DNA from: Corynebacterium sp. NML98-0116
Lineage (GTDB): Bacteria; Actinomycetota; Actinomycetes; Mycobacteriales; Mycobacteriaceae
NCBI RefSeq assembly: GCF_001767255.1
Contig: NZ_CP017639.1
Location: forward strand, 952,875-1,016,874
DNA length: 64,000 nt
Reading direction: 5' to 3'
Shown here: positions 32,927-41,760 of the stretch, one piece after another
How the letters are laid out: every line of letters begins with the position of its first letter
Position numbering within the stretch: the stretch's first letter is position 1
The notes under the pieces: model-generated
Told to the model about the DNA's origin: nothing
Databases searched by the model: none
What the model saw: only the letters and a program-made list of their open reading frames with translations
Program-made: the position numbers and the translations under genes

Positions 32927-35900
32927 CTAGCGAAGTTTATCGACCATTTTTTCAATACGACGCACGCTCACAGGCTTTTGGGTGCCAAGGTGTTGTGCAA
33001 ACAAACTCACTCGCAGCTCCTGAATTCGCCACATCACGTCCTTGTATGCGCGTGTCTTCCTGCGTTGGGCAGGGAGCTGTTCCATTCGTCGCTCCAGGTA
33101 AGCCTTAGCATTTGCTACTTCAGCCTGCCGCTCTTCGTCACGTTCCGGTTCCGCTTCTAGATGCTCAAGCCGTATCTGGATTGCCTCTATGTAACGGGGG
33201 AGGTGCTGTAGGTGTTGCATGCCATGAACCGTGATAGCGTTCGCGGGCAGCATGAATGCTAGTTGCTCCCGAATATCATCAATCGCAGGCCCATCCCAAT
33301 TCTTGAGCTCTTGCATCAAATCTGAGTATGCAGCGAGACCCGGCGCGATCGATACAATTGATCGTCGGACAGCTCCCGGAATAGTCGGTTTAATTTTTGC
33401 ACACAGTGCGTCGAAATCAGCAGGTGACCTCACAGGGCCGCCGGCTTGAATCATCGCGTCGCGGATTGCTGCAACGCGAGCGTCTTCGACAAGGCCGGAA
33501 GCCCCGCCATGTGGATACCTATCAACAGCGACACGTTGCTGTAGTGGCAGTCCTTTCGTCATTTGAGTCTCGGAAACCTCGATTGCCCGCAGCAGCAACG
33601 TGAGCGTTGCCGTCATCATTGATGCATCAGCACTCGCCCGGGTTGGATGCACAGCAACGCGAACGCCTTTGGGAGTCACCTCGAGCGCAGGATAGGCCTC
33701 GACTTTGTTGCCATCAATGGTTGTGGTCGTAGTTTCGGGAATATCGCCGAGTGTGTCTTCGGTCCATACAGGAACTTCGGCAGTTTCAGAGTGACGGCTT
33801 GCTTTCGCGACTGAAGATCGAATCTGTGTGGCCCGACGCTTCTTCAAAGCAAGGAGACTCTTGTCTGAGTCGACAATTTTCCCACGTTTATCAATGACTG
33901 CAAACGTTATGAGCAAGTGTGGTGGCAGCAGGTGCGTGCGGAAATCATGCCCGCTAATGCCGCTGGCGCCCAATTCAGTGAGGGCCTGAGCCAGTGCTTC
34001 GGTAACCGGCGTGTGTGGATCGAACGTCATACGCTCAAGTGCACGGTCAGCGAAGTCTGGAGCGGGGACGACGCCCTTGCGTAGTGGTTTCGGCAGTGAA
34101 CGAATGAGTTCAGTTAGCAACTCTTTACGTAGCCCGGGTACAAGCCAGTCAAATCCGAATGATTCAACGCTGGCCAGTAGAGGCAAGGGAATTGAGATGG
34201 TAACACCGTCATAGGCGCTTCCAGGCTCGAATTTGTACGACACATCGAACCGCATCGACCCTTGTGACCATGACATTGGAAAGTCTTCTGCAGAGATAGT
34301 CTGGGCAGAATCGTCAACGAGTTTACTTGGATCAAAGTGAAGATATCCGGGATCGAGCTGCTGTTGCTTCTTCCACCAACTGTCAAAATTGTTCGCTGTT
34401 GTGACTGAATCCGGCAGTTTCACGTCGTAGAAATCGAATAGAGTGTCTTCGTCAACGACGATGCCCCTACGCCGTAGCTTTTCTTCAACTTCTGCGGCTT
34501 CGCTTAGCAACAAGCTGTTGTGTTCGAGAAACTTATGAGTCCTCGTCCAATCGCCGTCAATGAGTGCGTGACGAATAAACATCTCGCGCGCAGCCGTAGG
34601 ATCAACGCGGTGGTAGGGGATAAGTCGGTCTCGCACGATAGGGATGCCGTACAATAACGATTTTTGATGGACCATTGCGCATGCGCGTTTCCGTGACCAG
34701 AACGGTTCTGAATAGACATGTTTCAGGAGTGATCCTGCCGCGTGCTCGATCCATGAGGATTCTACTTTTGCCACGTCTCTGGCCCAAAGCCGCGAGGTTT
34801 CTACAAGCTCGCTTGCCATCAAAAACTCTGGTGGGGTCTTGGCCAGCGATGACCCTGGGAAAATCAGGAAACGGGTACCACGAGCACCTTGGTATTCCTT
34901 GCTGTTTCCGTCGCGAGCACCGATATTCGAAAGTAAGCCAGTGAGCAATGCTCGATGAATCGAGTCAGCGTCACGTTTCGTTGTCATTGTCATTGCTTTG
35001 TCGACGTCCCAGCCCAGTCGACGTTCGACGTCGCGGAGCTGACGAACGAGGTCGTGCCATTCACGAATTCGCATATAGTGCAAATACTCACGCTTCATGC
35101 GCTTTCTGAACTGATTGCCTGAAAGCTCTTCACGGAGACCTCCGACGTAATCCCAGAGCTTGAGCGCTGAAAGAAAGTCGGATGTCTTGTCTTTGAAGCG
35201 TGCATGGGCTTGGTCTGCTTGTGCCTGAAATTCCAGGGGGCGTTCGCGCACGTCTTGAATCGACATATGGGCGACAACTGCGGTGACATCCTCCAACACC
35301 CGGTAGCGTTCGGCCTCGACGAGCATGCGAGCCATCTTGGGGTCGACTGGGATTTTCGCAAGCGTATGGCCAATTTTCGTGAGTTTTGGAAGTTCACCCT
35401 TTGGTATTGCTTTGATTGCACCGAGCTCGTACAAGAGCGTAAGGCCATCGCGAATAGCTTTGTCGTCTGGGGATTCCACGAATGGAAAGTGCCGCATGTC
35501 GCCGAGATTGAGAGAAATCATTTGCAGGATCACACTTGCCAAGTTGGTCCGCAATATTTCAGGGTCAGTAAATTCCGGGCGTGAATTAAAGTTCTCTTCC
35601 GAGTACAAGCGGATAGCGATACCGTCAGCAACACGTCCACAACGGCCCGAGCGCTGGTTTGCTGAGGCTTGGGATATTTCCTCAATCGGAAGACGCTGTA
35701 CTTTAGTCCGCGTTGAATACCGTGAAATGCGAGCGAGGCCAGTGTCCACAACGTAGTGAATTCCCGGCACTGTGAGCGAAGTTTCGGCGATGTTCGTAGA
35801 GAGGACGATCCTACGCCCGCTATGTGGGGAGAAGACGCGGTGCTGTTCTGCGTTCGAAAGGCGTCCGAAAAGTGGCGCGACTTCAACATTCTTCCAATGC

Positions 35901-36838
35901 TGCTTTTCAATTGCTTCCATGCAGTCACGGATGTCACGTTCTGAGGCGAAAAAGCAGAGGATGTCACCGTCGCCTTCTGCCATCAACTCCTTGATGGCGT
36001 TGATAACACCGTCAATCATGTCAATATCAATTTCACGATCGCCGGCATTTTCGACGAGCGGACGGTAGCGCACCTCAACCGGGTAGGTACGACCTGAAAC
36101 CTCAATAATCGGGGCGGGGTTGCCTTCTTCGTCACAGAAGTGCTGCGCGAAGCGTTCGACGTCAATGGTGGCGGACGTGATGATGACCTTCAGGTCGGGG
36201 CGTTTGGGGAGAAGCTCCTTGACGTATCCAAGCAAAAAGTCGATGTTCAGGGAACGCTCGTGCGCCTCATCGATAATGATGGTGTCGTACGCGTTGAGGA
36301 ACCGATCACGCTGAATCTCCGTAAGGAGAATTCCGTCTGTCATGAGCTTCACTGAGGTAGTGGTGCTGACCTTGTCGTCGAAGCGAATGGCGTAGCCGAC
36401 CGATTCTCCAATGCTCTGACCTAATTCGTCCGCTATGCGTTCAGCGACAGTTCTAGCAGCGAGACGGCGTGGCTGAGTATGCGCGATACGCCCCCGTCGA
36501 CCGCGGCCGAGCTCGAGCAGCATCTTAGGAATCTGGGTGGTCTTGCCGGATCCAGTTTCACCAGCAATAACAGTCACTTGGTGGTTCGCGACAGCTTCTA
36601 AGATGTCATTCTTGCGTTGAGAAACCGGGAGTGCATCTGGGTACTCGATGTTCGGAATGAGTTCATCCCGCGCCCGAACGACGTGCAAGCTTCGGGCAAT
36701 TGCCTCTTCAACTTTGTTAAGTTCCTTGCCGTTCTTGGCCTGTCGAATGCGACGGCGAAGACGTCGGACGTCGCGTAGTTCCACGTTGTCTAGTTGGCGG
36801 AAGAGTTCTTTCTTAGGTGTTTGTTCCTGGTCCTTCAT
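32927..36838 (-). CDS. hrpA: ATP-dependent RNA helicase HrpA
   Basis: A 1303-residue DEAH-box helicase, family-typical in length. Walker A is GETGSGKT (93-100) and the DEAH box is 190-193. The SF2 motif III SAT and motif VI QRSGRCGR follow, then the helicase-associated HA2/OB domain and the long C-terminal DUF3418 region of bacterial HrpA. It resolves collided ribosomes or mRNA-protein complexes in other bacteria. A minus-strand TAAACT (36851-36856) lies 12 bases before the ATG, so the leader would be only a few bases long. Confidence 0.95.
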   Translation of the reverse strand: MKDQEQTPKKELFRQLDNVELRDVRRLRRRIRQAKNGKELNKVEEAIARSLHVVRARDELIPNIEYPDALPVSQRKNDILEAVANHQVTVIAGETGSGKTTQIPKMLLELGRGRRGRIAHTQPRRLAARTVAERIADELGQSIGESVGYAIRFDDKVSTTTSVKLMTDGILLTEIQRDRFLNAYDTIIIDEAHERSLNIDFLLGYVKELLPKRPDLKVIITSATIDVERFAQHFCDEEGNPAPIIEVSGRTYPVEVRYRPLVENAGDREIDIDMIDGVINAIKELMAEGDGDILCFFASERDIRDCMEAIEKQHWKNVEVAPLFGRLSNAEQHRVFSPHSGRRIVLSTNIAETSLTVPGIHYVVDTGLARISRYSTRTKVQRLPIEEISQASANQRSGRCGRVADGIAIRLYSEENFNSRPEFTDPEILRTNLASVILQMISLNLGDMRHFPFVESPDDKAIRDGLTLLYELGAIKAIPKGELPKLTKIGHTLAKIPVDPKMARMLVEAERYRVLEDVTAVVAHMSIQDVRERPLEFQAQADQAHARFKDKTSDFLSALKLWDYVGGLREELSGNQFRKRMKREYLHYMRIREWHDLVRQLRDVERRLGWDVDKAMTMTTKRDADSIHRALLTGLLSNIGARDGNSKEYQGARGTRFLIFPGSSLAKTPPEFLMASELVETSRLWARDVAKVESSWIEHAAGSLLKHVYSEPFWSRKRACAMVHQKSLLYGIPIVRDRLIPYHRVDPTAAREMFIRHALIDGDWTRTHKFLEHNSLLLSEAAEVEEKLRRRGIVVDEDTLFDFYDVKLPDSVTTANNFDSWWKKQQQLDPGYLHFDPSKLVDDSAQTISAEDFPMSWSQGSMRFDVSYKFEPGSAYDGVTISIPLPLLASVESFGFDWLVPGLRKELLTELIRSLPKPLRKGVVPAPDFADRALERMTFDPHTPVTEALAQALTELGASGISGHDFRTHLLPPHLLITFAVIDKRGKIVDSDKSLLALKKRRATQIRSSVAKASRHSETAEVPVWTEDTLGDIPETTTTTIDGNKVEAYPALEVTPKGVRVAVHPTRASADASMMTATLTLLLRAIEVSETQMTKGLPLQQRVAVDRYPHGGASGLVEDARVAAIRDAMIQAGGPVRSPADFDALCAKIKPTIPGAVRRSIVSIAPGLAAYSDLMQELKNWDGPAIDDIREQLAFMLPANAITVHGMQHLQHLPRYIEAIQIRLEHLEAEPERDEERQAEVANAKAYLERRMEQLPAQRRKTRAYKDVMWRIQELRVSLFAQHLGTQKPVSVRRIEKMVDKLR

Positions 36839-36853
36839 AACTAGCGTCCCAGT

Positions 36854-37810
36854 TTAGCGGGACAGAATCGCATCACTGGTTTTCGCTACCTCTTTGTACG
36901 CCTTTCTACACAACGCTCCAAGTTCCTCAAACTCATGGATGCGGGAAGAAGAAGAGCGGTAGACCAGTCCAATTGTACGCTTCGCGTCGACACTCTTCTG
37001 GAAGGTAGAAAGCCCCAAACCAGGACGTGTGCACTCAGCTGCAATAGCTGACTTGGGAACGAGGGTTGATCCAAGGCCAGCCACAACCAGCTGCATGATG
37101 GTAGTCAGTGACGCAGCCCGTGTATCTGATTGGCTTGAATTTGAGGGTGTAGTTTGAACATTCTTGCAAAGGTCAACTATTTGGTCGCGCAGGCAGTGGC
37201 CGTCGTCGAGAAGAAGCAAATCGAGTTCTTCCAGGACATCGAGAGTAAGGTTTTGGAGCCCAGACAACTTGTGTTTCTCATTTGTTACGACAATGAAGTC
37301 TTCGTCATAGAGTTCCAATTCACTGACTCCAGGCGCGTGTGTAGGCAGGGCTAGCAGCGCCACATCGACGTTTCCGTCGCGCAATTTAGCGAGTAGGTGC
37401 TTGGTGGGCTCTTCGATGATTCGAGGAGTTAAATCGGGGAACTCGCTCTGAATCAGTTGTAAAAGGGTGGGCAGGATATACGGTGCAATGGTGGGGATGA
37501 TGCCGATATTGAGAGGCCCGGAAAGGACCCCATGTGCACCGCGGGCATGTGCAACAAAAGCATCGGCTGCTTCAAGCGTTGCTTTCGCATAGGGGAGGAG
37601 CGCCTCCCCAGTTGGAGTGACGATGACCTTTCGGGTGGATCGCTCGATAAGTTGAATCCCTAAACCGGTCTCTAGCGCGACCAATGCCTGGGATAATGAC
37701 GGTTGAGAAATGTTGAGCTTGCTCGCAGCAGTGCCGAAGTGCCTATTCTCGGCGATGGTCACAAACGTACGAAGTTGGGCCAAGGTTGGTTTATATTCTT
37801 TATTGTTCAT
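36854..37810 (-). CDS. oxyR: Peroxide-sensing LysR regulator OxyR
   Basis: 318 residues. N-terminal LysR helix-turn-helix (about 10-70, TLAQLRTFVTIAENRHFGTAA); C-terminal sensor domain with the redox pair Cys206 and Cys215 spaced by eight residues (GHCLRDQIVDLC), as in E. coli OxyR Cys199/Cys208. The GHC motif confirms OxyR rather than another LysR protein. ATG 37810 has a -10 seven bases upstream (leaderless). It is divergent from ahpC-ahpD, which it is expected to control. Confidence 0.95.
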   Translation of the reverse strand: MNNKEYKPTLAQLRTFVTIAENRHFGTAASKLNISQPSLSQALVALETGLGIQLIERSTRKVIVTPTGEALLPYAKATLEAADAFVAHARGAHGVLSGPLNIGIIPTIAPYILPTLLQLIQSEFPDLTPRIIEEPTKHLLAKLRDGNVDVALLALPTHAPGVSELELYDEDFIVVTNEKHKLSGLQNLTLDVLEELDLLLLDDGHCLRDQIVDLCKNVQTTPSNSSQSDTRAASLTTIMQLVVAGLGSTLVPKSAIAAECTRPGLGLSTFQKSVDAKRTIGLVYRSSSSRIHEFEELGALCRKAYKEVAKTSDAILSR

Positions 37811-37817
37811 TCTTATA

Positions 37818-37823
37818 ACCATA
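37818..37823 (-). promoter_or_regulatory. -10 element of oxyR, leaderless
   Basis: TATGGT on the minus strand is followed by seven bases and the oxyR ATG. Confidence 0.55.
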
Positions 37824-37828
37824 CGGCA

Positions 37829-37946
37829 TTGCAATAGGTTTTGCTGTTGAAATTGCGCGGCGTTTCTGGCACAATGTTTGTCAGAGTGCGAGCGATTGCA
37901 TTCCAAGACCGTATATATACGACATCTCACATTCGGAGGTTAAGCT
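37829..37946 (+). promoter_or_regulatory. ahpC promoter and candidate OxyR operator
   Basis: TTGC occurs at 37829, 37841 and 37853, that is with an exact 12-base period, and 37831-37844 is a small palindrome (GCAA-N6-TTGC). LysR proteins bind spaced elements close to their own promoter, and these lie just upstream of the oxyR -10. TATATA at 37912-37917 is a possible ahpC -10 and GGAGG (37935-37939) its ribosome binding site. Confidence 0.45.
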
Positions 37947-38543
37947 ATGGCAATTCTGACTGTAGGCGAGCGTTTCCCTGAGTTCGATCTGGTAGCGCTG
38001 AAGGGTGGCGACCTTCATGAGGTCGACGCAACAAGCCCAGAGGACTACTTCGAGAATGTATCCCTGGAAAAGTACGAGGGTAAGTGGAAGGTCGTTTTCT
38101 TCTACCCGAAGGACTTTACGTTCGTCTGCCCAACCGAGATCGCAGCGTTCGGCAAGCTGAACGAAGAGTTCGAAGATCGCGATACGCAGGTCCTTGGTGG
38201 CTCCACTGACAATGAGTACTCCCACTTCAACTGGCGTGCAACGCACCCAGATCTGAAGACCGTTCCGTTCCCAATGTTTGCTGATGTCCGCCACGACTTG
38301 ATCCGTGCACTGGGCGTTGAAAATGAGGCAGGCGTCGCTGATCGTGCAACGTTCATCATCGACCCAGACGGCGTCATCCAGTTCGTGTCTGTCACCCCGG
38401 ATGCTGTTGGCCGTAACGTCGAAGAGGTGCTTCGCGTTTTGGATGCTCTCCAGTCCGAAGAGGTCTGCGCCTGCGACTGGCAGAAGAACGACCCAACGAA
38501 GAATATCGACAAGTTGGCTGTCGTTCAGGAATCCCTGAAGTAA
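37947..38543 (+). CDS. ahpC: Alkyl hydroperoxide reductase AhpC (2-Cys/3-Cys peroxiredoxin)
   Basis: Reduces peroxides and peroxynitrite. 198 residues. The peroxidatic Cys61 is in FTFVCPTE, and the C-terminal cysteines are Cys174 and Cys176 in VCACDWQ, the same three-cysteine arrangement as mycobacterial AhpC, which is reduced by AhpD. A strong ribosome binding site GGAGG precedes the ATG. First of two genes; a hairpin lies between ahpC and ahpD. OxyR is encoded divergently. Confidence 0.97.
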   Translation: MAILTVGERFPEFDLVALKGGDLHEVDATSPEDYFENVSLEKYEGKWKVVFFYPKDFTFVCPTEIAAFGKLNEEFEDRDTQVLGGSTDNEYSHFNWRATHPDLKTVPFPMFADVRHDLIRALGVENEAGVADRATFIIDPDGVIQFVSVTPDAVGRNVEEVLRVLDALQSEEVCACDWQKNDPTKNIDKLAVVQESLK

Positions 38544-38556
38544 ATGAACTCCGAGT

Positions 38557-38588
38557 CCCCGTCACTAGTTCAATACTCAGTGACGGGG
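38557..38588 (+). terminator. Hairpin between ahpC and ahpD
   Basis: CCCCGTCACT (38557-38566) and AGTGACGGGG (38579-38588) form a perfect ten-base stem with a 12-base loop, followed by ATTTATTAATAA. The tail is A/T-rich but not a T run, so it may act as a partial terminator or stability element that sets AhpC above AhpD. Confidence 0.65.
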
Positions 38589-38620
38589 ATTTATTAATAA
38601 ACAATAGAGAGGAAAGAGAT

Positions 38621-39145
38621 ATGTCGATCGATAATCTGCGCAGCGCTTTGCCTGAATATGCAAAAGACCAGAAGCTGAACCTTGGCTCCCTGACGCGCTC
38701 TACAGAGCTGAACGAGCAGCAGCTGTGGGGCACTCTCGTTGCCTCCGCTGCAGCGACAAAGAACCCCACCGTGATCTCTGAGATTACGGACGAGGCCAAG
38801 GAGCACCTGTCCGAAGAGGCTCTCGATGCCGCTTTCGGCGCAGCAACTGTTATGGCAATGAACAACGTTGCCTACCGCGCAAAGGGCTGGCTCGGCGATG
38901 ACTTTGCACAGGTAAAGTTTGGCCTTCGCATGAACATCATCTCGAAGCCTGGCGTCGAGAAGGCAGACTTTGAGCTGTGGTCGCTCGCAGTATCTGCTGT
39001 CAATGGCTGCGAGCATTGCGCTGTTGCACACTCCAATGTCGTGCGCGAAGAGGGCCTGACCAAGGAGCAGGTCTGGGAGGCAGTAAAGATTGCTGCTGTT
39101 ATCCAGGCCATTGCACAGACCGTAGTGGTAGAAGACGCACGCTAA
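38621..39145 (+). CDS. ahpD: Alkylhydroperoxidase AhpD
   Basis: Recycles AhpC using lipoamide-dependent electrons and has weak peroxidase activity itself. 174 residues of the AhpD/CMD helical fold. The catalytic network of mycobacterial AhpD is fully present at the same positions: Glu118, Cys130, His132, Cys133 and His137 ([10 protein letters not shown]). GAGAGGAAAG precedes the ATG. Together with ahpC this gives a mycobacterial-type AhpC/AhpD pair rather than AhpF. Confidence 0.97.
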   Translation: MSIDNLRSALPEYAKDQKLNLGSLTRSTELNEQQLWGTLVASAAATKNPTVISEITDEAKEHLSEEALDAAFGAATVMAMNNVAYRAKGWLGDDFAQVKFGLRMNIISKPGVEKADFELWSLAVSAVNGCEHCAVAHSNVVREEGLTKEQVWEAVKIAAVIQAIAQTVVVEDAR

Positions 39146-39168
39146 CTGTTACGTCTTCTGCGCGATAG

Positions 39169-39214
39169 TCGGCTGAGGGACTACATCTGGACAACGTCCA
39201 AGTCCCTCAGCCGA
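39169..39214. terminator. Nested inverted repeat at the ahpD/helicase convergence
   Basis: TCGGCTGAGGGAC (39169-39181) and GTCCCTCAGCCGA (39202-39214) are perfect 13-base arms. Inside the loop is another small stem TGGAC-AAC-GTCCA. The structure spans the stop codon of the helicase gene (39181-39183). There is no T run, so it may stop both convergent transcripts by structure or protect their 3' ends. Confidence 0.6.
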
Positions 39215-41724
39215 ACTTCTCCCGCCTCGTCAGAGGCATCGAGATCGACGACGCCGTGGAATTGGAAGCTGCGGTCCCCATCTGGGTCTTTCACGATCTG
39301 TACGACTTCCCAGAGCCGCGAGCTTTCATCCTTAACTCGGAAATACTCTGGCCCGCGAGCATCTGCGTCTATCATGACATCGTCGTACTCGTCGAAGTAA
39401 TCGTCGAGAAGCGAGGGCCAGTCGGGCCGAACATCGGGGTCGAGATATTCAAGCATCGACTCCAGGGCTTCTTCCTTTTCGAACGCAAACAGTTCAACAA
39501 GCCTAAAGAAGTAGTTGCGAACCATGATTTTGAACGCCCTGCGGTTCGCTGTGAGCGCCGTAGGATCCTCAACACCGAACGCGAGCTCGCGGTCGAGAAC
39601 GTCCTGGGAGATTGGGGCGTCGTCATCAGCTAGCGTCGCCCATTCGTCAATGAGCGACGAGTCCACCTGACGGATCAGTTCGCCTAGCCATACGATGATA
39701 TCTTCGAGCTCTTCAGTCATGTATGCCTCGGGCACAGAGTGGGAGAGGGTGCGCCACGCATCGGTAAGGTAGCGGAGCACCACACCCTCAGAGCGGGATA
39801 GCCCGTAGGTTGCGATGAGATCCGAAAACGTCATCGCATGCTCGATCATGTCGCGTACCACCGACTTTGGCGAAAGCTGCCACTCTTTCGCCCACGGGTT
39901 ACTGGAGCAGTAGGTTTCAAATGCATCTTCCAGTTCCTCCGCGAGCGGCTGAGGGTACGTCACATCTTCGATGAGTGCCATGCGCTCCGTGTAGTCGACG
40001 CCCTCTGCCTTGAGAGCTGCGATCTCCTCGCCGCGAGCTGCTGACTGCTGAGCTTGCAGCACCTGACGGGGGTCATCCAAGATTGCCTCAAACGCTGAGA
40101 TTACATCCAACGAATACGTTGAAGACTCGGGGTCAAGCACCGTGAGAAATGCCAGCGCGAACGGGGAAAGCGGTTGGTTGAGCGCAAAGTCCCTGTCCAG
40201 CTCTCGCGTGAGAGTATAGGGGCGATACGCTGGAGAATCAGGAGTGCGTTCTACAATGTCAGCCTGGATGAGCCCGCGAAACAGATCGACTGCCGTAAGA
40301 ATGTCACGGTTCTGCTTAGCGCGTGTGTCATGGTTGCTCCGAATCAAGTGCTTCATGTGCTCGTAGCCGTCACCCGGGCGAGCAATAACATTGAGCAACA
40401 TGGAATTCGATACTTGGAACTGGCTAGTGAGTTCCTCCGGTTCTGCCGTTGTGAGGCGCTGGAAAGTTTTTTCGGACCAGGTAACTTCGCCATCACGAGC
40501 TGACTTCTTGTTGAGCTTCTTAAGCCGCTTCGGATCGTCGCCGACGCGACGCCGAAGCTTTGCATTCTCAATCTCGTGTTCTGGCGCTTCGACGACGACC
40601 GTGCCCTCGGTGTCGTACCCAGCTCGCCCCGCGCGGCCGGCGATTTGGTGAAACTCCCTCGATTTAAGGATGCGTTGTTTCGTCCCGTCATATTTTGCCA
40701 GGCCGGTAATCAGCACAGTACGAATTGGCACATTGATACCGACGCCGAGGGTGTCCGTTCCGCAGATCACCTTTAAAAGCCCTGTTTGAGATAGTTTTTC
40801 GACGAGCCGTCGATACTTCGGCAGCATTCCGGCATGGTGAATGCCAATGCCTTTTCGAAGTAACCTCGACAACGTTTTACCGAAGGTAGTCGTGAACCTA
40901 AAATTCCCGATCTCCTCGGCGATACGTTGCTTCTCCTCTGCGGTGATGATTTTCATACTGGTCAGTGCCTGCGCGCGCTCTGCTGCCTCGCGTTGTGAGA
41001 AGTGCACAACGTAGATCGGCGCTTTGTTATCCGCCAGTAGTTCTTCGATCGTCTCATGGACGGGGGAGAACACGTAACTGAAATCGAGTGGCACGGGACG
41101 CTCCGACCCACCAACATACGTGGTTGGGCGGCCAGTGCGCTCGGTGAGATCCTTTTCTATCCAGGCAGTTTCTCCAAGCGTGGCAGACATCAAAAGGAAC
41201 TGGGCCTGGGGGAGTTCCAGTAGCGGCACCTGCCATGCCCATCCGCGGTCCGGCTCCGAATAGTAGTGAAACTCATCCATGATGACCTGCTGAATCTTCG
41301 CGTGCTCACCTTCTCGCAGCGCAATATTCGCGACGATTTCAGCGGTGGCTGCGATAATAGGGGCGCCGCTGTTCACTGTGGCATCACCGGTCATCATCCC
41401 TACGTTTTCTGCTCCGAAGATCTCACACAGTGCAAAGAACTTTTCGCTCACAAGCGCCTTAATTGGGGCAGTATAAAACGAGCGCTGCCCTCGAGCCATG
41501 GCAATGAAGTGCGCAGCGTTTGCCACCATCGACTTTCCCGAACCGGTTGGCGTCGCCAGGATCACATTATCCCCAGCAAGCAACGCAAGCGAAGCTTCTT
41601 CCTGAGCTTCATAAAGCGAGATTCCACGACTCTGTGTCCACGCAGTGAAAGAGTCCCAGACGGCCTCTTCAAAAAGGTCTGCTGGAACGTCGTCAAGGTC
41701 TGCCAAATACGTCGAAAGAGTCAC
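39181..41724 (-). CDS. DEAD/DEAH-box helicase with DUF3516 C-terminal domain
   Basis: 847 residues. Superfamily 2 helicase core: Walker A ATPTGSGKS (57-65), DEFH box (150-153), SATLGE motif III, and GRAGRAGYD motif VI near residue 365. The C-terminal half matches DUF3516 of actinobacterial helicases distantly related to Ski2/Mtr4-type RNA helicases. RNA is the probable substrate. Very acidic C-terminus. GTG 41724 is preceded by TACGGT and seven bases, indicating a leaderless mRNA. It stands alone between ahpD (convergent) and PAC2 (upstream, same strand). Confidence 0.85.
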   Translation of the reverse strand: MTLSTYLADLDDVPADLFEEAVWDSFTAWTQSRGISLYEAQEEASLALLAGDNVILATPTGSGKSMVANAAHFIAMARGQRSFYTAPIKALVSEKFFALCEIFGAENVGMMTGDATVNSGAPIIAATAEIVANIALREGEHAKIQQVIMDEFHYYSEPDRGWAWQVPLLELPQAQFLLMSATLGETAWIEKDLTERTGRPTTYVGGSERPVPLDFSYVFSPVHETIEELLADNKAPIYVVHFSQREAAERAQALTSMKIITAEEKQRIAEEIGNFRFTTTFGKTLSRLLRKGIGIHHAGMLPKYRRLVEKLSQTGLLKVICGTDTLGVGINVPIRTVLITGLAKYDGTKQRILKSREFHQIAGRAGRAGYDTEGTVVVEAPEHEIENAKLRRRVGDDPKRLKKLNKKSARDGEVTWSEKTFQRLTTAEPEELTSQFQVSNSMLLNVIARPGDGYEHMKHLIRSNHDTRAKQNRDILTAVDLFRGLIQADIVERTPDSPAYRPYTLTRELDRDFALNQPLSPFALAFLTVLDPESSTYSLDVISAFEAILDDPRQVLQAQQSAARGEEIAALKAEGVDYTERMALIEDVTYPQPLAEELEDAFETYCSSNPWAKEWQLSPKSVVRDMIEHAMTFSDLIATYGLSRSEGVVLRYLTDAWRTLSHSVPEAYMTEELEDIIVWLGELIRQVDSSLIDEWATLADDDAPISQDVLDRELAFGVEDPTALTANRRAFKIMVRNYFFRLVELFAFEKEEALESMLEYLDPDVRPDWPSLLDDYFDEYDDVMIDADARGPEYFRVKDESSRLWEVVQIVKDPDGDRSFQFHGVVDLDASDEAGEVRLRDLDVVQM

Positions 41725-41731
41725 GCCAACT

Positions 41732-41737
41732 ACCGTA
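41732..41737 (-). promoter_or_regulatory. -10 element of the DUF3516 helicase, leaderless
   Basis: TACGGT on the minus strand is followed by AGTTGGC and then GTG 41724. Confidence 0.5.
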
Positions 41738-41760
41738 GCCGAGTTCGTCGCGAAAAGCCG

